From: Hyphomicrobium sp. D-2
GTDB taxonomy: Bacteria; Pseudomonadota; Alphaproteobacteria; Rhizobiales; Hyphomicrobiaceae
DNA length: 64,000 bases
Direction of reading: 5' to 3'
Assembly (NCBI RefSeq): GCF_029872155.1
Contig: NZ_JARXLA010000002.1
Span: forward strand, 744,001 to 808,000
Shown here one piece after another: positions 46,816-56,139 of this stretch. Below the pieces are notes generated by a model, which was given only the letters and a program-made list of their open reading frames with translations, was not told where the DNA came from and made no database searches. The translations under genes and the position numbers were made by a program. Within the stretch, counting starts at the first letter, position 1, and the number at the start of each line of letters is the position of its first letter.

Positions 46816-47757
46816 TCAATATGCAAGCTCGGCGGCATCTTTGGGGTTGAGCTTGGCGCGCACCACCGGCTCGGTCAGTTCAGGCGAGCACAGCTCGATG
46901 AACTTGTAGGCGAAGCCGCGCAGGTAACGGCCGCGACGCACGGCAATGCGCGACGTGTTACGCGCGAACAGCCCATCGGCCGACAACAGCGAGACAGAAT
47001 CCCTGCCCTTGTCGTGGGCCATCGACGCAATGATACCGACGCCAAGTTCCAGCTCGACGTAGGTCTTGATCACGTCAGCGTCGAGCGCGGTCATCACGAT
47101 GTCGGGCTCAAGGCCTGCGGCATCGAACGCAGCGTCGATGTGCGAACGGCCAGTGAAGCCAGCATCGTAGGTGATGATCGGCCACTCTGCGATCGCTGCC
47201 AGCGTCAATGGGTTGGCCTGCGTCAGCGGATGCCCCGGCGGAACGATCACCGCATGCTCCCACGAATAGTACGGGAATGCTGCAATCTCAGGTTTGTCCT
47301 CAAGCGCCTCCGTTGCAACGCCGATGTCAGCGCTGCCGTCCATCAGCATGGACAGGATTTCCTTCGGGCTGGCCTGATGCAGGATCAGGCGCACGTTCGG
47401 AAACGCTTTTTTGAACTGCACCACAACCGGCGGCAAGGCATAACGCGCTTGCGTATGCGTTGTGGCGATCGTCAAATCGCCGCTGTCCGTTTTCGAAAAC
47501 TGGTCCGCAAGCCGCTTGATGTTCTTGGTGTCGAGCAGCAGTCGTTCCACAATCGGAACCAGCTCCTGCCCCGGCCCCGTCAGCCCGATCAGCCGCTTGC
47601 CGCGCCGGACAAACAGCTCAACGCCCAGTTCGTCTTCGAGATCCTTGATGTGGCGACTTACACCGGATTGCGACGTGTAAAGCGCGTTGGCCACTTCGGT
47701 AAGATTGAAGTTGCGTCGTACTGCTTCGCGAATGATGCGTAGCTGCTGAAAGTTCAC
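46816..47757 (-). CDS. cysB: CysB-type LysR regulator of sulfur assimilation
   Basis: A 313-residue LysR-family regulator of the CysB/Cbl subgroup. The winged helix spans residues 1-60 ([40 protein letters not shown]), followed by the linker helix and the co-inducer domain with the anion-site stretch [14 protein letters not shown], typical of CysB. The C-terminal [12 protein letters not shown]-like region ([16 protein letters not shown]) is conserved. It starts with GTG overlapping the cysA stop (GTGA), so it is translationally coupled to the transporter it probably controls. Sensing of O-acetylserine/N-acetylserine or sulfate is family knowledge. Confidence 0.92.
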   Translation of the reverse strand: MNFQQLRIIREAVRRNFNLTEVANALYTSQSGVSRHIKDLEDELGVELFVRRGKRLIGLTGPGQELVPIVERLLLDTKNIKRLADQFSKTDSGDLTIATTHTQARYALPPVVVQFKKAFPNVRLILHQASPKEILSMLMDGSADIGVATEALEDKPEIAAFPYYSWEHAVIVPPGHPLTQANPLTLAAIAEWPIITYDAGFTGRSHIDAAFDAAGLEPDIVMTALDADVIKTYVELELGVGIIASMAHDKGRDSVSLLSADGLFARNTSRIAVRRGRYLRGFAYKFIELCSPELTEPVVRAKLNPKDAAELAY

Positions 47758-48839
47758 TTCACTGATCCTTGATCGAATAGACGCAAGCGGCTGCTCAAGA
47801 GGCGCACGGCTTGCCCGGTTGTCAACTGAAGTTCCGCCAAGCGCTGTGCCGGCAATTGAACCTCATACTGTTGCTCAGTCGTCTGTCCACCACCGTTCAA
47901 TCGGGACAACTCGATCCGCGCCACAGGTCCGAAGCTCAAAATACGGCTCACACGTGCGGGCACACCGATGTTCGTGTTTGCATGATCGACCACAATATCC
48001 AGCTCGTGCGGACGCGCAAAACCGACGACCTGCTGCCCGTTGCCAAAGCCGCGCCCAACCTGGGGAATGACGTCGGTGCCGACTTGCAGCCCTTCACCCA
48101 CGACATTGCCACGGAACTCGTTCACCGCGCCCAGGAACTCATAGACAAACGGCGTCGCCGGGTTCGAATAAACGTCCTCGGCAGCCCCAACCTGTTCGAC
48201 CTTGCCTCGGTTCATCACCACAACCCTGTCGGCGAGCTCCAGTGCTTCTTCCTGATCATGCGTCACAAAGATTGACGTGATGTGCAATTCGTCATGCAAG
48301 CGGCGCAGCCAGCGCCGCAGCTCTTTACGAACCTTGGCATCGAGCGCGCCGAACGGCTCGTCGAGCAACAGCACGCTCGGACCAACCGCAAGTGCGCGCG
48401 CCAAGGCGATACGCTGGCGCTGGCCGCCCGAAAGCTGCGAAGGATAGCGGTCCGCCAGCCAGTCGAGTTGCACAAGCTTCAAAAGCTCCGTCACCTTGGC
48501 ACGGATGACTTTATCTGCCGGCCGGTCTTTGCGCTTCACGCGCAGACCGAAGGCGACATTCTCGAACACGGTCATGTGCCGGAACAGCGCGTAGTGCTGA
48601 AACACGAACCCGACCTTACGTTCGCGCACATGCGTTGACGAAGCGTCCTCGCCGTCGAGCAGAATGCGGCCGCTGTCGGCAAAGTCGAGGCCGGCAATGA
48701 TGCGCAGCAGCGTCGTTTTTCCGCAGCCGGACGGGCCCAGCAAAGCGACGAGTTCGCCGGTGGGAAAATCGAGCGTTACACCGTCAAGCGCCTTGAATGC
48801 ACCGAAGGATCGCTGGATATTTTCAACTCTGATGCTCAT
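47754..48839 (-). CDS. cysA: Sulfate/thiosulfate ABC transporter ATP-binding protein CysA
   Basis: The 361-residue ATPase of the sulfate importer. Motifs: Walker [15 protein letters not shown]-loop [12 protein letters not shown], signature [18 protein letters not shown], Walker [21 protein letters not shown], and a C-terminal regulatory domain (about 240-361) with [12 protein letters not shown] placed the start at the ATG 48839, which overlaps the cysW stop (ATGA) and matches the family start MSIRVENI; the open frame extends 13 codons further upstream. The next gene, cysB, overlaps its end. Confidence 0.95.
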   Translation of the reverse strand: MSIRVENIQRSFGAFKALDGVTLDFPTGELVALLGPSGCGKTTLLRIIAGLDFADSGRILLDGEDASSTHVRERKVGFVFQHYALFRHMTVFENVAFGLRVKRKDRPADKVIRAKVTELLKLVQLDWLADRYPSQLSGGQRQRIALARALAVGPSVLLLDEPFGALDAKVRKELRRWLRRLHDELHITSIFVTHDQEEALELADRVVVMNRGKVEQVGAAEDVYSNPATPFVYEFLGAVNEFRGNVVGEGLQVGTDVIPQVGRGFGNGQQVVGFARPHELDIVVDHANTNIGVPARVSRILSFGPVARIELSRLNGGGQTTEQQYEVQLPAQRLAELQLTTGQAVRLLSSRLRLFDQGSVK

Positions 48840-49732
48840 GGTGCCCCAATCGGATGTGGTTCGCGTCCAAGTCGCCACTCAATCACGGTCTTGATGACCA
48901 GCGTCACCAGCGCCAGCAAAGCCAGCAGAGACGCCACCGCGAAAGCCGCAGCAAAGTTATATTCATTGTAGAGAATTTCTACCTGTAGCGGCATGGTATT
49001 CGTCTGTCCGCGGATGTGACCCGAAACAACCGACACCGCACCGAACTCGCCCATCGCACGCGCATTACACAGGATGACGCCATACAGCAGGCCCCACTTG
49101 ATGTTCGGCAATGTCACGCGGAAGAACGTCTGCCATCCGGTTGCGCCAAGCACCAACGCCGCCTCTTCCTCTTCCCGGCCCTGCGCCTGCATCAGCGGTA
49201 TGAGTTCGCGCGCAACGAACGGAACCGTGACGAAGATGGTCGCTAGGATGATGCCGGGCACTGCGAACACGATCTTGATATCGTGCTCCGACAGCCACGG
49301 TCCGAACCAGCCCTGCGCGCCAAACACGAGAATATAAACGAGACCCGCGATGACCGGCGACACCGAGAACGGCAAGTCGATCAGCGTGATGAGCACGTGC
49401 TTGCCGCGAAAATCGTGCTTCGCGATTGCCCACGCCGCAGCGATGCCGAACACCAGATTGAGGGGCACCGCGATTGCGGCCGCAAGCAGCGTCAAACGCA
49501 TGGATGCCACCGCGTCCGGTTCGACCAGTGCTTCCCAATACGCCTGCCAACCCTTACGCAGCGCCTCCGAAAACACGGCGTATAACGGCAACAGCAGGAA
49601 CGCCGCGAAGAACAGCATCGAGACTGTTATGATGAGCCACTTGACGGCCGCAGGCTCGCGAGCAGCCGGATTTCTTTCGAACCGCGCGGCGTGCGCGCTG
49701 GAACCGAAAGCGTGTGAAGCAACCCCGGCCAT
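48836..49732 (-). CDS. cysW: Sulfate ABC transporter permease CysW
   Basis: A 298-residue inner-membrane permease with six helices of the BPD_transp_1 fold, beginning after a short cytoplasmic arm of about 30 residues. The EAA loop region is [20 protein letters not shown]. The segment [20 protein letters not shown] is diagnostic for CysW. The ATG at 49732 overlaps the cysT stop as TGATG, showing translational coupling. It pairs with CysT to form the channel. Confidence 0.95.
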   Translation of the reverse strand: MAGVASHAFGSSAHAARFERNPAAREPAAVKWLIITVSMLFFAAFLLLPLYAVFSEALRKGWQAYWEALVEPDAVASMRLTLLAAAIAVPLNLVFGIAAAWAIAKHDFRGKHVLITLIDLPFSVSPVIAGLVYILVFGAQGWFGPWLSEHDIKIVFAVPGIILATIFVTVPFVARELIPLMQAQGREEEEAALVLGATGWQTFFRVTLPNIKWGLLYGVILCNARAMGEFGAVSVVSGHIRGQTNTMPLQVEILYNEYNFAAAFAVASLLALLALVTLVIKTVIEWRLGREPHPIGAP

Positions 49733-50568
49733 CAACGTCCACTCCGATTATTGCGGGCTGTCCATGCCTGCAAACCATTGATGATCAGCAGCAGTGCGAA
49801 CGACACGATCAGCATGACCGCTGCCACAGCTGTGGCCCCGACATAGTCGTACTGCTCAAGCTTGGTGATGATGATGAGCGGCGTGATTTCCGAAACCATC
49901 GGCATGTTACCGGCAATGAAGATCACCGATCCGTACTCGCCGACGGCGCGCGCGAATGCCATGGCGAAGCCTGTCAGAAGCGCCGGCGCCAACATGGGTA
50001 GAACAACGCGGCGTACAGTCTGCCAACGTGTTGCACCCAGTGATGCCGCGGCCTCTTCAAACTCGACGTCGAGGTCTTCAAGCACCGGCTGAACCGTACG
50101 CACCACGAACGGCACGCCGATGAAGATCAGCGCCACAACCACACCCAGTGGGGTGTAGGCGACCTTGATGCCCAGTGGCTCAAGGTATTTACCAACCATG
50201 CCGTTACCAGCGTAAATCGCGGTTAGCGCGATACCAGCAACGGCCGTCGGTAGCGCAAACGGCAGATCAATCAGCGCATCGACGATCCGCTTGCCTGGAA
50301 AACTGTAGCGCACCAGCGTCCACGCCAGCAGCAAGCCGAACACGACATTGATTGCAGCGGCCAACAGGGACGCGCCGAAACTCAGCCGATACGAAGCCAG
50401 CACACGCGGCGCTGTCACCACCGACCAGAACTCGGAGGGGCTCAATTCAGCGCTTTTGATGAACACCGCGCTAAGTGGCACCAGAACGATCAGCGACAGG
50501 TAGAAAACCGTAAAACCAACCGATAGGCCGAAGCCGGGCAGTACTCTAGGAGATCGGACGCCAGGCAT
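49732..50568 (-). CDS. cysT: Sulfate ABC transporter permease CysT (CysU)
   Basis: A 278-residue permease with six membrane segments and the CysT-typical stretches [35 protein letters not shown] and the EAA loop [40 protein letters not shown] follows. The ATG at 50568 has GAGGG before it. It is the first gene of the cysTWAB operon. Its promoter region (50569-50822) lies downstream of the porin gene's terminator. Confidence 0.95.
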   Translation of the reverse strand: MPGVRSPRVLPGFGLSVGFTVFYLSLIVLVPLSAVFIKSAELSPSEFWSVVTAPRVLASYRLSFGASLLAAAINVVFGLLLAWTLVRYSFPGKRIVDALIDLPFALPTAVAGIALTAIYAGNGMVGKYLEPLGIKVAYTPLGVVVALIFIGVPFVVRTVQPVLEDLDVEFEEAAASLGATRWQTVRRVVLPMLAPALLTGFAMAFARAVGEYGSVIFIAGNMPMVSEITPLIIITKLEQYDYVGATAVAAVMLIVSFALLLIINGLQAWTARNNRSGR

Positions 50569-50765
50569 TTCACCCTCAGTCTACGTTGCCTAAGCGGAAC
50601 AGGTTGCGCCGTTGAAAATACCGCTCCATCGCGGCAAGCCGCTCTACAAAAGCAGCCCCGACGAGGAGGTTTCCAATTCGTTGCCCCCGCTCCCATCTCC
50701 ACAACTAGCCAGCCGAGCCCCTGCAACGAACAATCAATTTCCGATTTCTTTTTCACATTTGCGCA

Positions 50766-50775
50766 TATAGCGAAC
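50766..50775 (+). promoter_or_regulatory. TATAGCGAAC motif upstream of cysT (candidate CysB site)
   Basis: The 10-mer TATAGCGAAC lies about 200 bases before cysT within GCGCATATAGCGAAC. The same 10-mer occurs on the other strand upstream of sbp (54278-54287). A shared operator for the two sulfate transcription units is inferred. Confidence 0.35.
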
Positions 50776-50821
50776 ACTACACGACAACCTGCTGCCGATA
50801 GAGTAACCGGCACGCGCATAC

Positions 50822-50849
50822 AAAAAGAGAGCCCCGAGGGGCTCTCTTT
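50822..50849 (-). terminator. Intrinsic terminator after the porin gene
   Basis: AAAGAGAGCCCC pairs perfectly with GGGGCTCTCTTT around GA; on the minus strand it ends CTCTCTTTTTG. It begins 23 bases beyond the porin stop codon. It could also act on the plus strand. Confidence 0.85.
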
Positions 50850-50872
50850 CGTGTTCTGATGTTGCTGGTGCT

Positions 50873-52273
50873 TCAGAACTTGATGATGCCACCGGCAAAC
50901 ACTAGGTTCAGGTCTTCCAGCGGCACGCCCGATGCGGCACCGGCCACTGCCCTGCCAGCGCCATCGGTGTTGACCACGCCGAGTTCACCTTCGACATGGC
51001 GGTACGAAAGATAAAGCGTCAGGGCCGCTGCATCGATGCCTTGCGCCAGACCGAAGCCGTAGGATTCAACCCCAGTCTCCACCACTGCCGCAGCATTTGC
51101 GGTGCCTGCGAAAGCACCGGCGATACGTCGGCTGCTGGCGCCACCCTCGTAGTGGTAATATTGACCGTAGACGGTCGTCTTACCCAGCGAGTTCCACTTT
51201 CTTTCGATGCCGACCTCAGCCGCCCAGAACGTTTGCTCGTCATTTGCATTGCGCAACGCGAACAGATTTGTCTGGTTGATCAGATCGTCTTTCTTAATGC
51301 CGGCAGCGAAGTTGGCATAAAGACCGGTGTCCGTGTGCAGAACACTGACCGAGCCGCCGAACTGACTGCACTTCGCATCAGAGTTGCTGCCGACAACAAC
51401 ACCGCCGATTGAAGCGCATGCAGTCTGTGTCTGGGTGCCATCGGTGATTTCGCCGTAGCCGAGCCCGGCTTCAATCTTGAAGCCCGCATGCTCGCCCGAA
51501 TATGCCAGCGAGATATCCCAGTAGTCGTCCTGGCCCCAGAAGGCTGAAGCGGTGAAGCCGGAAATTTCCGGCGTCGTATACCTCACACCATTGAAGCGCT
51601 TTTCACCATCGCCCGGCTGATCGCCATAGCCGCCCAGCAACGTATAATAGGAATACGCGCTGGCACCACCCGCGGTTGATGTAGCCAACGCACCATCTCT
51701 ACGACGCAGATTGAGACCCAGTCCGGTATCTTCGATATCGGAATACTTGGCGAAATCACGCGTCTGCGCCTGATTGATTTCCGTGATGCCATCGGTTGCC
51801 GTGCTCTGCAGACCAACCGCGACAGTGCCGTAGGTCTTGCTCTTCACGTACCAATGGGAGTCGCGCAAATCAAAGGCTGCGGCCACCGTGCCGCTCTGGG
51901 TGAAGCGCTTCGAGTTGCTCGAACGCACACCGATCTCAAGGCGATAACCCGCCTCCCAATCGCTGTTGATCTTGGCCTTACCGCGGAAGCGGAAACGGGA
52001 GCGCGAGTTGTCGTTGGTGACAACATAAGCGTTGCTCTCCCAACCGTCGTCCCAGAACAACACGCCCTCGTTGATGTGTCCGGAGACTTCGAGCGAAACC
52101 TTGCGGTTGCCCTTGCGTGCCGTCGTCGCTTCCAGCTCGGCCACGCGTTCTTCAAGATCCGAGCAGCAATCCCCCCCGAGATCGGCTGACCATGCCGGGA
52201 CTGCCGCCGCTAATAAACCCACCGAGACCAGGATAGCCCGCAAGCTACCCCCGCCTGATACTCCCCCATACAT
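50873..52273 (-). CDS. Outer-membrane porin (Hyphomicrobiales type)
   Basis: A 466-residue trimeric-porin-like protein. A signal peptide (about 1-30, ending PAWSADL) is followed by a short coiled coil (DLEERVAELEATTARKGN) and a 16-strand-type barrel beginning VSLEVSGHINEGVLFWDDG and ending VFAGGIIKF with the terminal Phe. The opening SGHIN...RFRFRGKAKINSDWEAGYRLE is typical for the alphaproteobacterial porin family. ATG at 52273 behind AGGAG. It lies between sulfate-uptake genes, so a role in outer-membrane anion passage is plausible but inferred. Confidence 0.92.
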   Translation of the reverse strand: MYGGVSGGGSLRAILVSVGLLAAAVPAWSADLGGDCCSDLEERVAELEATTARKGNRKVSLEVSGHINEGVLFWDDGWESNAYVVTNDNSRSRFRFRGKAKINSDWEAGYRLEIGVRSSNSKRFTQSGTVAAAFDLRDSHWYVKSKTYGTVAVGLQSTATDGITEINQAQTRDFAKYSDIEDTGLGLNLRRRDGALATSTAGGASAYSYYTLLGGYGDQPGDGEKRFNGVRYTTPEISGFTASAFWGQDDYWDISLAYSGEHAGFKIEAGLGYGEITDGTQTQTACASIGGVVVGSNSDAKCSQFGGSVSVLHTDTGLYANFAAGIKKDDLINQTNLFALRNANDEQTFWAAEVGIERKWNSLGKTTVYGQYYHYEGGASSRRIAGAFAGTANAAAVVETGVESYGFGLAQGIDAAALTLYLSYRHVEGELGVVNTDGAGRAVAGAASGVPLEDLNLVFAGGIIKF

Positions 52274-52417
52274 TACGCTTACTCCTAAGCTACGCTACGC
52301 AACTAAAAACCGTAAGGCGGCGCGAAACACACGCCGCCGAATATCAACTCACTCCCCTAACTGACCTGCTCCCCCCTTTCCCCAGACAGTCCCACCTTGC
52401 TACCGGCGATGCTCCGT

Positions 52418-52990
52418 TCACTGCCCTATTGCGCAGGCCACAGCGTCGCGACGAATAGATCTGGGTGCCGATGGCGAAACGCGATTGCGCAGGTCCGCCA
52501 GAATTTTGAGCCCACGCGGCCACGCGCCAAAACCGGCGGCAGCATTTATGTGTCCAGCCGGGCCAAGATTGATCAGTTCGGCGCCCCATGCCGAAGCCCA
52601 ATGGGCCGCGCCATCAAATGACATCCAGGGATCATTGGTGCTGGCAACAACGACCGATGGTGCGCGCAGCCGCCCATCCTGAAGGAACACGCCGACATCA
52701 AACCGTTCGGGATCTGCCGGTGCGACAAGCATCAATGCGCCTACGCGGTCCGGCCTTTGCGCCGCAGCCTCGACCGAAGCGAGGCAACCGAAGCTATGCG
52801 CCACCAGAACAACCGGACCATCCGCGCGATCGATGGCAGCGCGCACCCGTGCCGACCACAATTCCAGATTTGGCGTTCCCCAATCCGCCTGATGCACGCG
52901 CTCAACATTCGGCAGGCGCGCTTCAAGCCACGTTTGCCAATGGTCAGTGCCACTGCCGTGAAGACCTGGAACGATGAGATACGTGGTCAT
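52418..52990 (-). CDS. RBBP9/YdeN-family serine hydrolase
   Basis: A 190-residue alpha/beta hydrolase of the RBBP9/YdeN family. The opening YLIVPGLHGSGTDHWQTW is diagnostic. The catalytic Ser is in VAHSFGCLAS, the Asp in ASTNDPWMSF and the His in GPAGHINAAAG, so the triad is complete. No signal peptide. It starts with ATG at 52990, about 125 bases after the sbp stop, and is followed 144 bases later by the porin gene. Bacterial members have no established substrate. A link to sulfate use is suggested only by its place. Confidence 0.9.
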   Translation of the reverse strand: MTTYLIVPGLHGSGTDHWQTWLEARLPNVERVHQADWGTPNLELWSARVRAAIDRADGPVVLVAHSFGCLASVEAAAQRPDRVGALMLVAPADPERFDVGVFLQDGRLRAPSVVVASTNDPWMSFDGAAHWASAWGAELINLGPAGHINAAAGFGAWPRGLKILADLRNRVSPSAPRSIRRDAVACAIGQ

Positions 52991-53068
52991 GGTCCTGCTC
53001 CACTATTTGCGTCTGCTGATATCTGCGTATGCTGACGAATAGCTAGCGTGCGTGTGATCTTCACGGAC

Positions 53069-53100
53069 CTGCGGAGCGGTGCATTCACACCGCTCCGCAG
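53069..53100. terminator. Perfect hairpin downstream of sbp
   Basis: CTGCGGAGCGGTG pairs perfectly over 13 bases with CACCGCTCCGCAG around CATTCA. It lies 15 bases beyond the sbp stop. There is no U tract, so it may stabilise the 3' end or act with Rho. Confidence 0.55.
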
Positions 53101-53114
53101 ATGGAGTGATCTCG

Positions 53115-54140
53115 TCAGCTCCGACCGTAGATCTGGTCGAACAGACCACCGTCGTTGAAGTGATCCTTCTGCGCCTTCTGCCAGCCGCCGAACACGTCAT
53201 CGATGGTGATGAGATTCACTTCCGGAAAACGCTTGATGTCCTCAGGGTCGGCCAGCTCCGGCTTTGACGGGCGGTAATAGTTCTTGGCCGCCAGCTTCTG
53301 CCCCACCGGGGAGTACAGGAAGTTCAGATACTCCTGCGCCAGCTCAGTCGTGCCGTGCTTCTTCGCATTCTCATCGACCAGCGTCACAGGTGGCTCGGCG
53401 AGAATGGAAAGGGAGGGAACTACGATCTCGAACTTGTCAGGACCAAGCTCGTTGATGGCGAGAAATGCCTCGTTTTCCCACGCCAGAAGCACGTCGCCGA
53501 TATTGCGTTCCACGAACGTCGTGGTTGAACCACGGGCGCCAGAGTCGAGCACCGGCACATTCTTGAACACAGCGGAGACGAACTCCTTGGCCTTCTCTTC
53601 ATTGCCGCCGGGCTGCTGCAAAGCGAAGGCCCACGCTGCGAGATAATTCCAGCGCGCACCGCCCGACGTTTTCGGATTTGGTGTGATGACGCCGATACCC
53701 GGCTTCGCCAGATCATCCCAATTCTTGATGTCCTTGGGATTGCCCTTGCGCACGAGGAACACGATGGTCGAGGTGTAGGGTGAGGAGTTGTTCGGCAAGC
53801 GCGTCTGCCAGTCCTGCGGGAACTTCCCGGTCTTCTCAGCAATCGCATCGATGTCATAGGCAAGAGCAAGCGTAACGACGTCAGCCTCAAGGCCGTCGAT
53901 CACCGCGCGGGCCTGCTTTCCAGCGCCGCCATGTGACTGGTTGATCTTGACCGTCTCGCCGGTCTTTTCCTTCCAGTGCTTGACGAACTCCGCATTGAAC
54001 TGCTGATAAAGTTCGCGCGTCGGATCATAGGAAACATTGAGCAGCGACTTCTCCGCCGCATTGGCCACAACGGCACCGCTCGCCAGCCCCGCTGCAACTG
54101 CCAGCGCAATCACCTGCCGGCGCGTGATCGTCAACTTCAT
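53115..54140 (-). CDS. sbp: Periplasmic sulfate-binding protein Sbp
   Basis: A 341-residue sulfate-binding subunit. Signal peptide about 1-29 (ends NAAEKS). The mature protein shows the sulfate-binding family patterns [70 protein letters not shown] and [17 protein letters not shown]. It delivers sulfate to CysTWA, whose genes lie downstream past a hydrolase and a porin. It is unlinked to cysT by transcription, given the hairpin behind it and the gap. Thiosulfate (CysP) is an alternative ligand. Confidence 0.94.
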   Translation of the reverse strand: MKLTITRRQVIALAVAAGLASGAVVANAAEKSLLNVSYDPTRELYQQFNAEFVKHWKEKTGETVKINQSHGGAGKQARAVIDGLEADVVTLALAYDIDAIAEKTGKFPQDWQTRLPNNSSPYTSTIVFLVRKGNPKDIKNWDDLAKPGIGVITPNPKTSGGARWNYLAAWAFALQQPGGNEEKAKEFVSAVFKNVPVLDSGARGSTTTFVERNIGDVLLAWENEAFLAINELGPDKFEIVVPSLSILAEPPVTLVDENAKKHGTTELAQEYLNFLYSPVGQKLAAKNYYRPSKPELADPEDIKRFPEVNLITIDDVFGGWQKAQKDHFNDGGLFDQIYGRS

Positions 54141-54277
54141 CGCTCTATCCTCTGCTTGCCTGACCCCAAGTCGGGAAGCTGAGAATTAGTCAGCGGCTGG
54201 ATCAAACCGAACCAACAAGAAATGCAGAGCTTATGAAAAATCCGATGATGATAGGTTTTTTGGTTCTATTTCAATGC

Positions 54278-54287
54278 GTTCGCTATA
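54278..54287 (-). promoter_or_regulatory. TATAGCGAAC motif upstream of sbp (candidate CysB site)
   Basis: This 10-mer is identical to that upstream of cysT. It lies about 140 bases before the sbp ATG, beside a TTGAAA that could be a -35 element in the minus direction. Confidence 0.35.
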
Positions 54288-54443
54288 ATGGAACGCGGCG
54301 GCGAACGCCGATGCCGGCTTGGCTGTGATGGAAATTCAACAGGTGGTTTAAGGCGGCCCAGAGCTCGGCCCCGGCTGCATGCCAGCAAAGGGCTCGCGGC
54401 GGTCTGCGGGCCTAGCGCGCTGAAGGCACAACTGACCGCACAC

Positions 54444-54483
54444 AAAAAGCCCCGAAGCTATCATTGCTGTCACCCAGGGGCTT
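54444..54483 (-). terminator. Intrinsic terminator after the OprP/O-like porin gene
   Basis: On the minus strand AAGCCCC pairs with GGGGCTT across a 23-base loop and runs into TTTTT. It starts 28 bases after the stop codon. Confidence 0.7.
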
Positions 54484-54510
54484 CGCGAAGTTCGGAAGTC
54501 GTGAAGCGGT

Positions 54511-55938
54511 TTACCAGTCGATTTGCAGGCGTGAACCGAAGCCCTTGATCTTGGCATCGTCGTTGCGATTGGCGCCAGCGAGGAACCCGCCACCGATCGA
54601 TGATTCACCGTAGTTCAACATCACACGCGTGTAGTCGTTCAACCACCAGTTGACACCTGCCTGCCACGTATTCTGGATGCCGCAAGTCACGCACGCCGCA
54701 ATCGTCGTGGCGTTGTCCTTCAGGTTCAGCGTGTCATATCGTGCTACGAGCTGCCAGGCGCCGTGCCCGCCCTCGTTCACCGGATTGAGCACCTGCTGGC
54801 GGACAAACTCGCCTTCCTTGTAGGGTCGCGTCTCGCTGGTCAGGAACCAGCTCACTTCGACATATCCGCCGGTATAGGTGGGATCCTGCCCCGCGAACAG
54901 CGGCGCTACATCGCCATGCAACTGCGCGTATTCGCCCTGGATCGACCACGGCCCCCACACATACGCCGCCTCAAGACCCCAGAACGTATCGCGGTCGAAA
55001 ATCACCGGCGTGGCAATGAAGCGGTTGGCAAGGTGCAGATTGGCGCCGCGGGCGCGATAGGTGAAGAACTGGTCATTGAGCGGCGCGATATTCGTACGCA
55101 ATTCCTGCGCACCGTGGCGCTGGCGCCAGCTCGCCGCCAGATGCAGCACGTGCCCTTCCTCATTGATGGGAGCGACCGTAACACGCGCTGATCCCAGTTT
55201 AACATCCTGATGCCAATCAACCTGATTGGACACTGTCGGACCGAACAAACCGGCGGAAAGCGTAAAGTTCTCGCGTGCATAGATTGCGCCGATGCCGACG
55301 TGGCGGTCGAGGCCAAACGCCTCGACGAACGCGGCGCGCTCCATGAACTCGATGAAGTTCGCGCTCATGATGTGCTCAAGCGAGTTGAAGGTCTTGAAGT
55401 TGCCGACGCGCAGACGGAAGTCCGGCCCCCAGCCGGTGTATTCGAAATAAGCGTCCTTCACCGCCGTCGTATCGCTCGCGAAATCGACTTCGAACTTGTA
55501 CTTGGTGTCTTCGGCGATGACACCTTCAACGCCAAGGCGGGCACGGCGCAGTTCGGCGGCGCTGACATCAGGCGAATTGGTAATAGCCTGATCCTGATTG
55601 ATGGCGTTGTAATCGACGTTGAGGCGCCCGCGCACCTTCATCTTATATTTTCCGTCCTTGCTGGACAGCTCGGGCGCGCCCTTCCACTTCACCTTCAGGT
55701 CAAGGTCATCTTTTTTCTTCGCGGCCTGCTTTTCGGCGTCTGCCTGCGCCCGCGCTCGAGTCTCAGCCCGGTTCTCTTCGATCTGCTGCTGAAGATGCCG
55801 GATCTGATCCTGCATAATGCGAAGCTGCGCTTCAAGCTGATCGGTATTGTCTGCTCGAGCCGCCGCCCCGGCGCCAAGCGCCACAACCGCGATACCCCCT
55901 ACCGCAGCATTACGCACGGGCTTCAAATTCCAGCTCAC
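54511..55938 (-). CDS. OprP/OprO-like anion-selective porin
   Basis: A 475-residue outer-membrane porin of the phosphate-selective OprO/OprP family. Signal peptide about 1-29, then a coiled coil (QLEAQLRIMQDQIRHLQQQI), then a barrel opening LKVKWKGAPELSSKDGKYKM and KVRGRLNVDYNAINQDQ, with the arm FASDTTAVKDAYFEYTGW and GNFKTFNSLEHIMSANFIEF, ending in a terminal Trp (LQIDW). The frame is open to 56007; I chose GTG at 55938 because GGAGG lies five bases upstream and the signal peptide follows. Family members bind phosphate or polyphosphate. Next to sbp, sulfate is a plausible substrate here. Confidence 0.88.
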   Translation of the reverse strand: MSWNLKPVRNAAVGGIAVVALGAGAAARADNTDQLEAQLRIMQDQIRHLQQQIEENRAETRARAQADAEKQAAKKKDDLDLKVKWKGAPELSSKDGKYKMKVRGRLNVDYNAINQDQAITNSPDVSAAELRRARLGVEGVIAEDTKYKFEVDFASDTTAVKDAYFEYTGWGPDFRLRVGNFKTFNSLEHIMSANFIEFMERAAFVEAFGLDRHVGIGAIYARENFTLSAGLFGPTVSNQVDWHQDVKLGSARVTVAPINEEGHVLHLAASWRQRHGAQELRTNIAPLNDQFFTYRARGANLHLANRFIATPVIFDRDTFWGLEAAYVWGPWSIQGEYAQLHGDVAPLFAGQDPTYTGGYVEVSWFLTSETRPYKEGEFVRQQVLNPVNEGGHGAWQLVARYDTLNLKDNATTIAACVTCGIQNTWQAGVNWWLNDYTRVMLNYGESSIGGGFLAGANRNDDAKIKGFGSRLQIDW

Positions 55939-55989
55939 AACCGCCTCCATCCACCACGCCGCAATACCGGGCTGGTTTTCTGAGCTGAT

Positions 55990-56008
55990 ATTGAGAGCTG
56001 ATCTCAAT
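55990..56008. promoter_or_regulatory. Palindrome ATTGAGA-GCTGA-TCTCAAT upstream of the OprP/O-like gene
   Basis: A perfect seven-base inverted repeat with a five-base spacer lies 52 bases before the start codon, a typical operator position. The bound protein is unknown. Confidence 0.55.
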
Positions 56009-56068
56009 GGTCGGGCGCCCCGGTCAGCCTTGGTTTTCCCGTCACCAAATTGACAAACCGAGCAGCTT

Positions 56069-56101
56069 CCTGTGCAGAAGTGTAGGCCTGTGCAGAAGTG
56101 T
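56069..56101. repeat. Tandem 15-bp direct repeat CCTGTGCAGAAGTGT
   Basis: Two perfect copies at 56069-56083 and 56087-56101 are separated by AGG, giving an 18-base period. They lie between the nadE stop and the OprP/O-like gene, about 130-160 bases upstream of the latter. They could be a direct-repeat regulator site or a small slippage product. Confidence 0.7.
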
Positions 56102-56139
56102 TACAGGGCCAACATAATGAAACGTGCAATGCGATGACC

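Larger units (their letters stand above)
50569..50872. other. Intergenic region upstream of cysT
   Basis: 304 bases between the end of the porin gene and cysT. It contains the porin terminator (50822-50849) and, in an AT-rich part, the motif TATAGCGAAC that also occurs upstream of sbp. No gene. Confidence 0.65.
54141..54510. other. Intergenic region upstream of sbp
   Basis: 370 bases holding the AT-rich sbp promoter region (about 54230-54290), the TATAGCGAAC motif and the porin terminator at 54444-54483. No gene. Confidence 0.65.
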
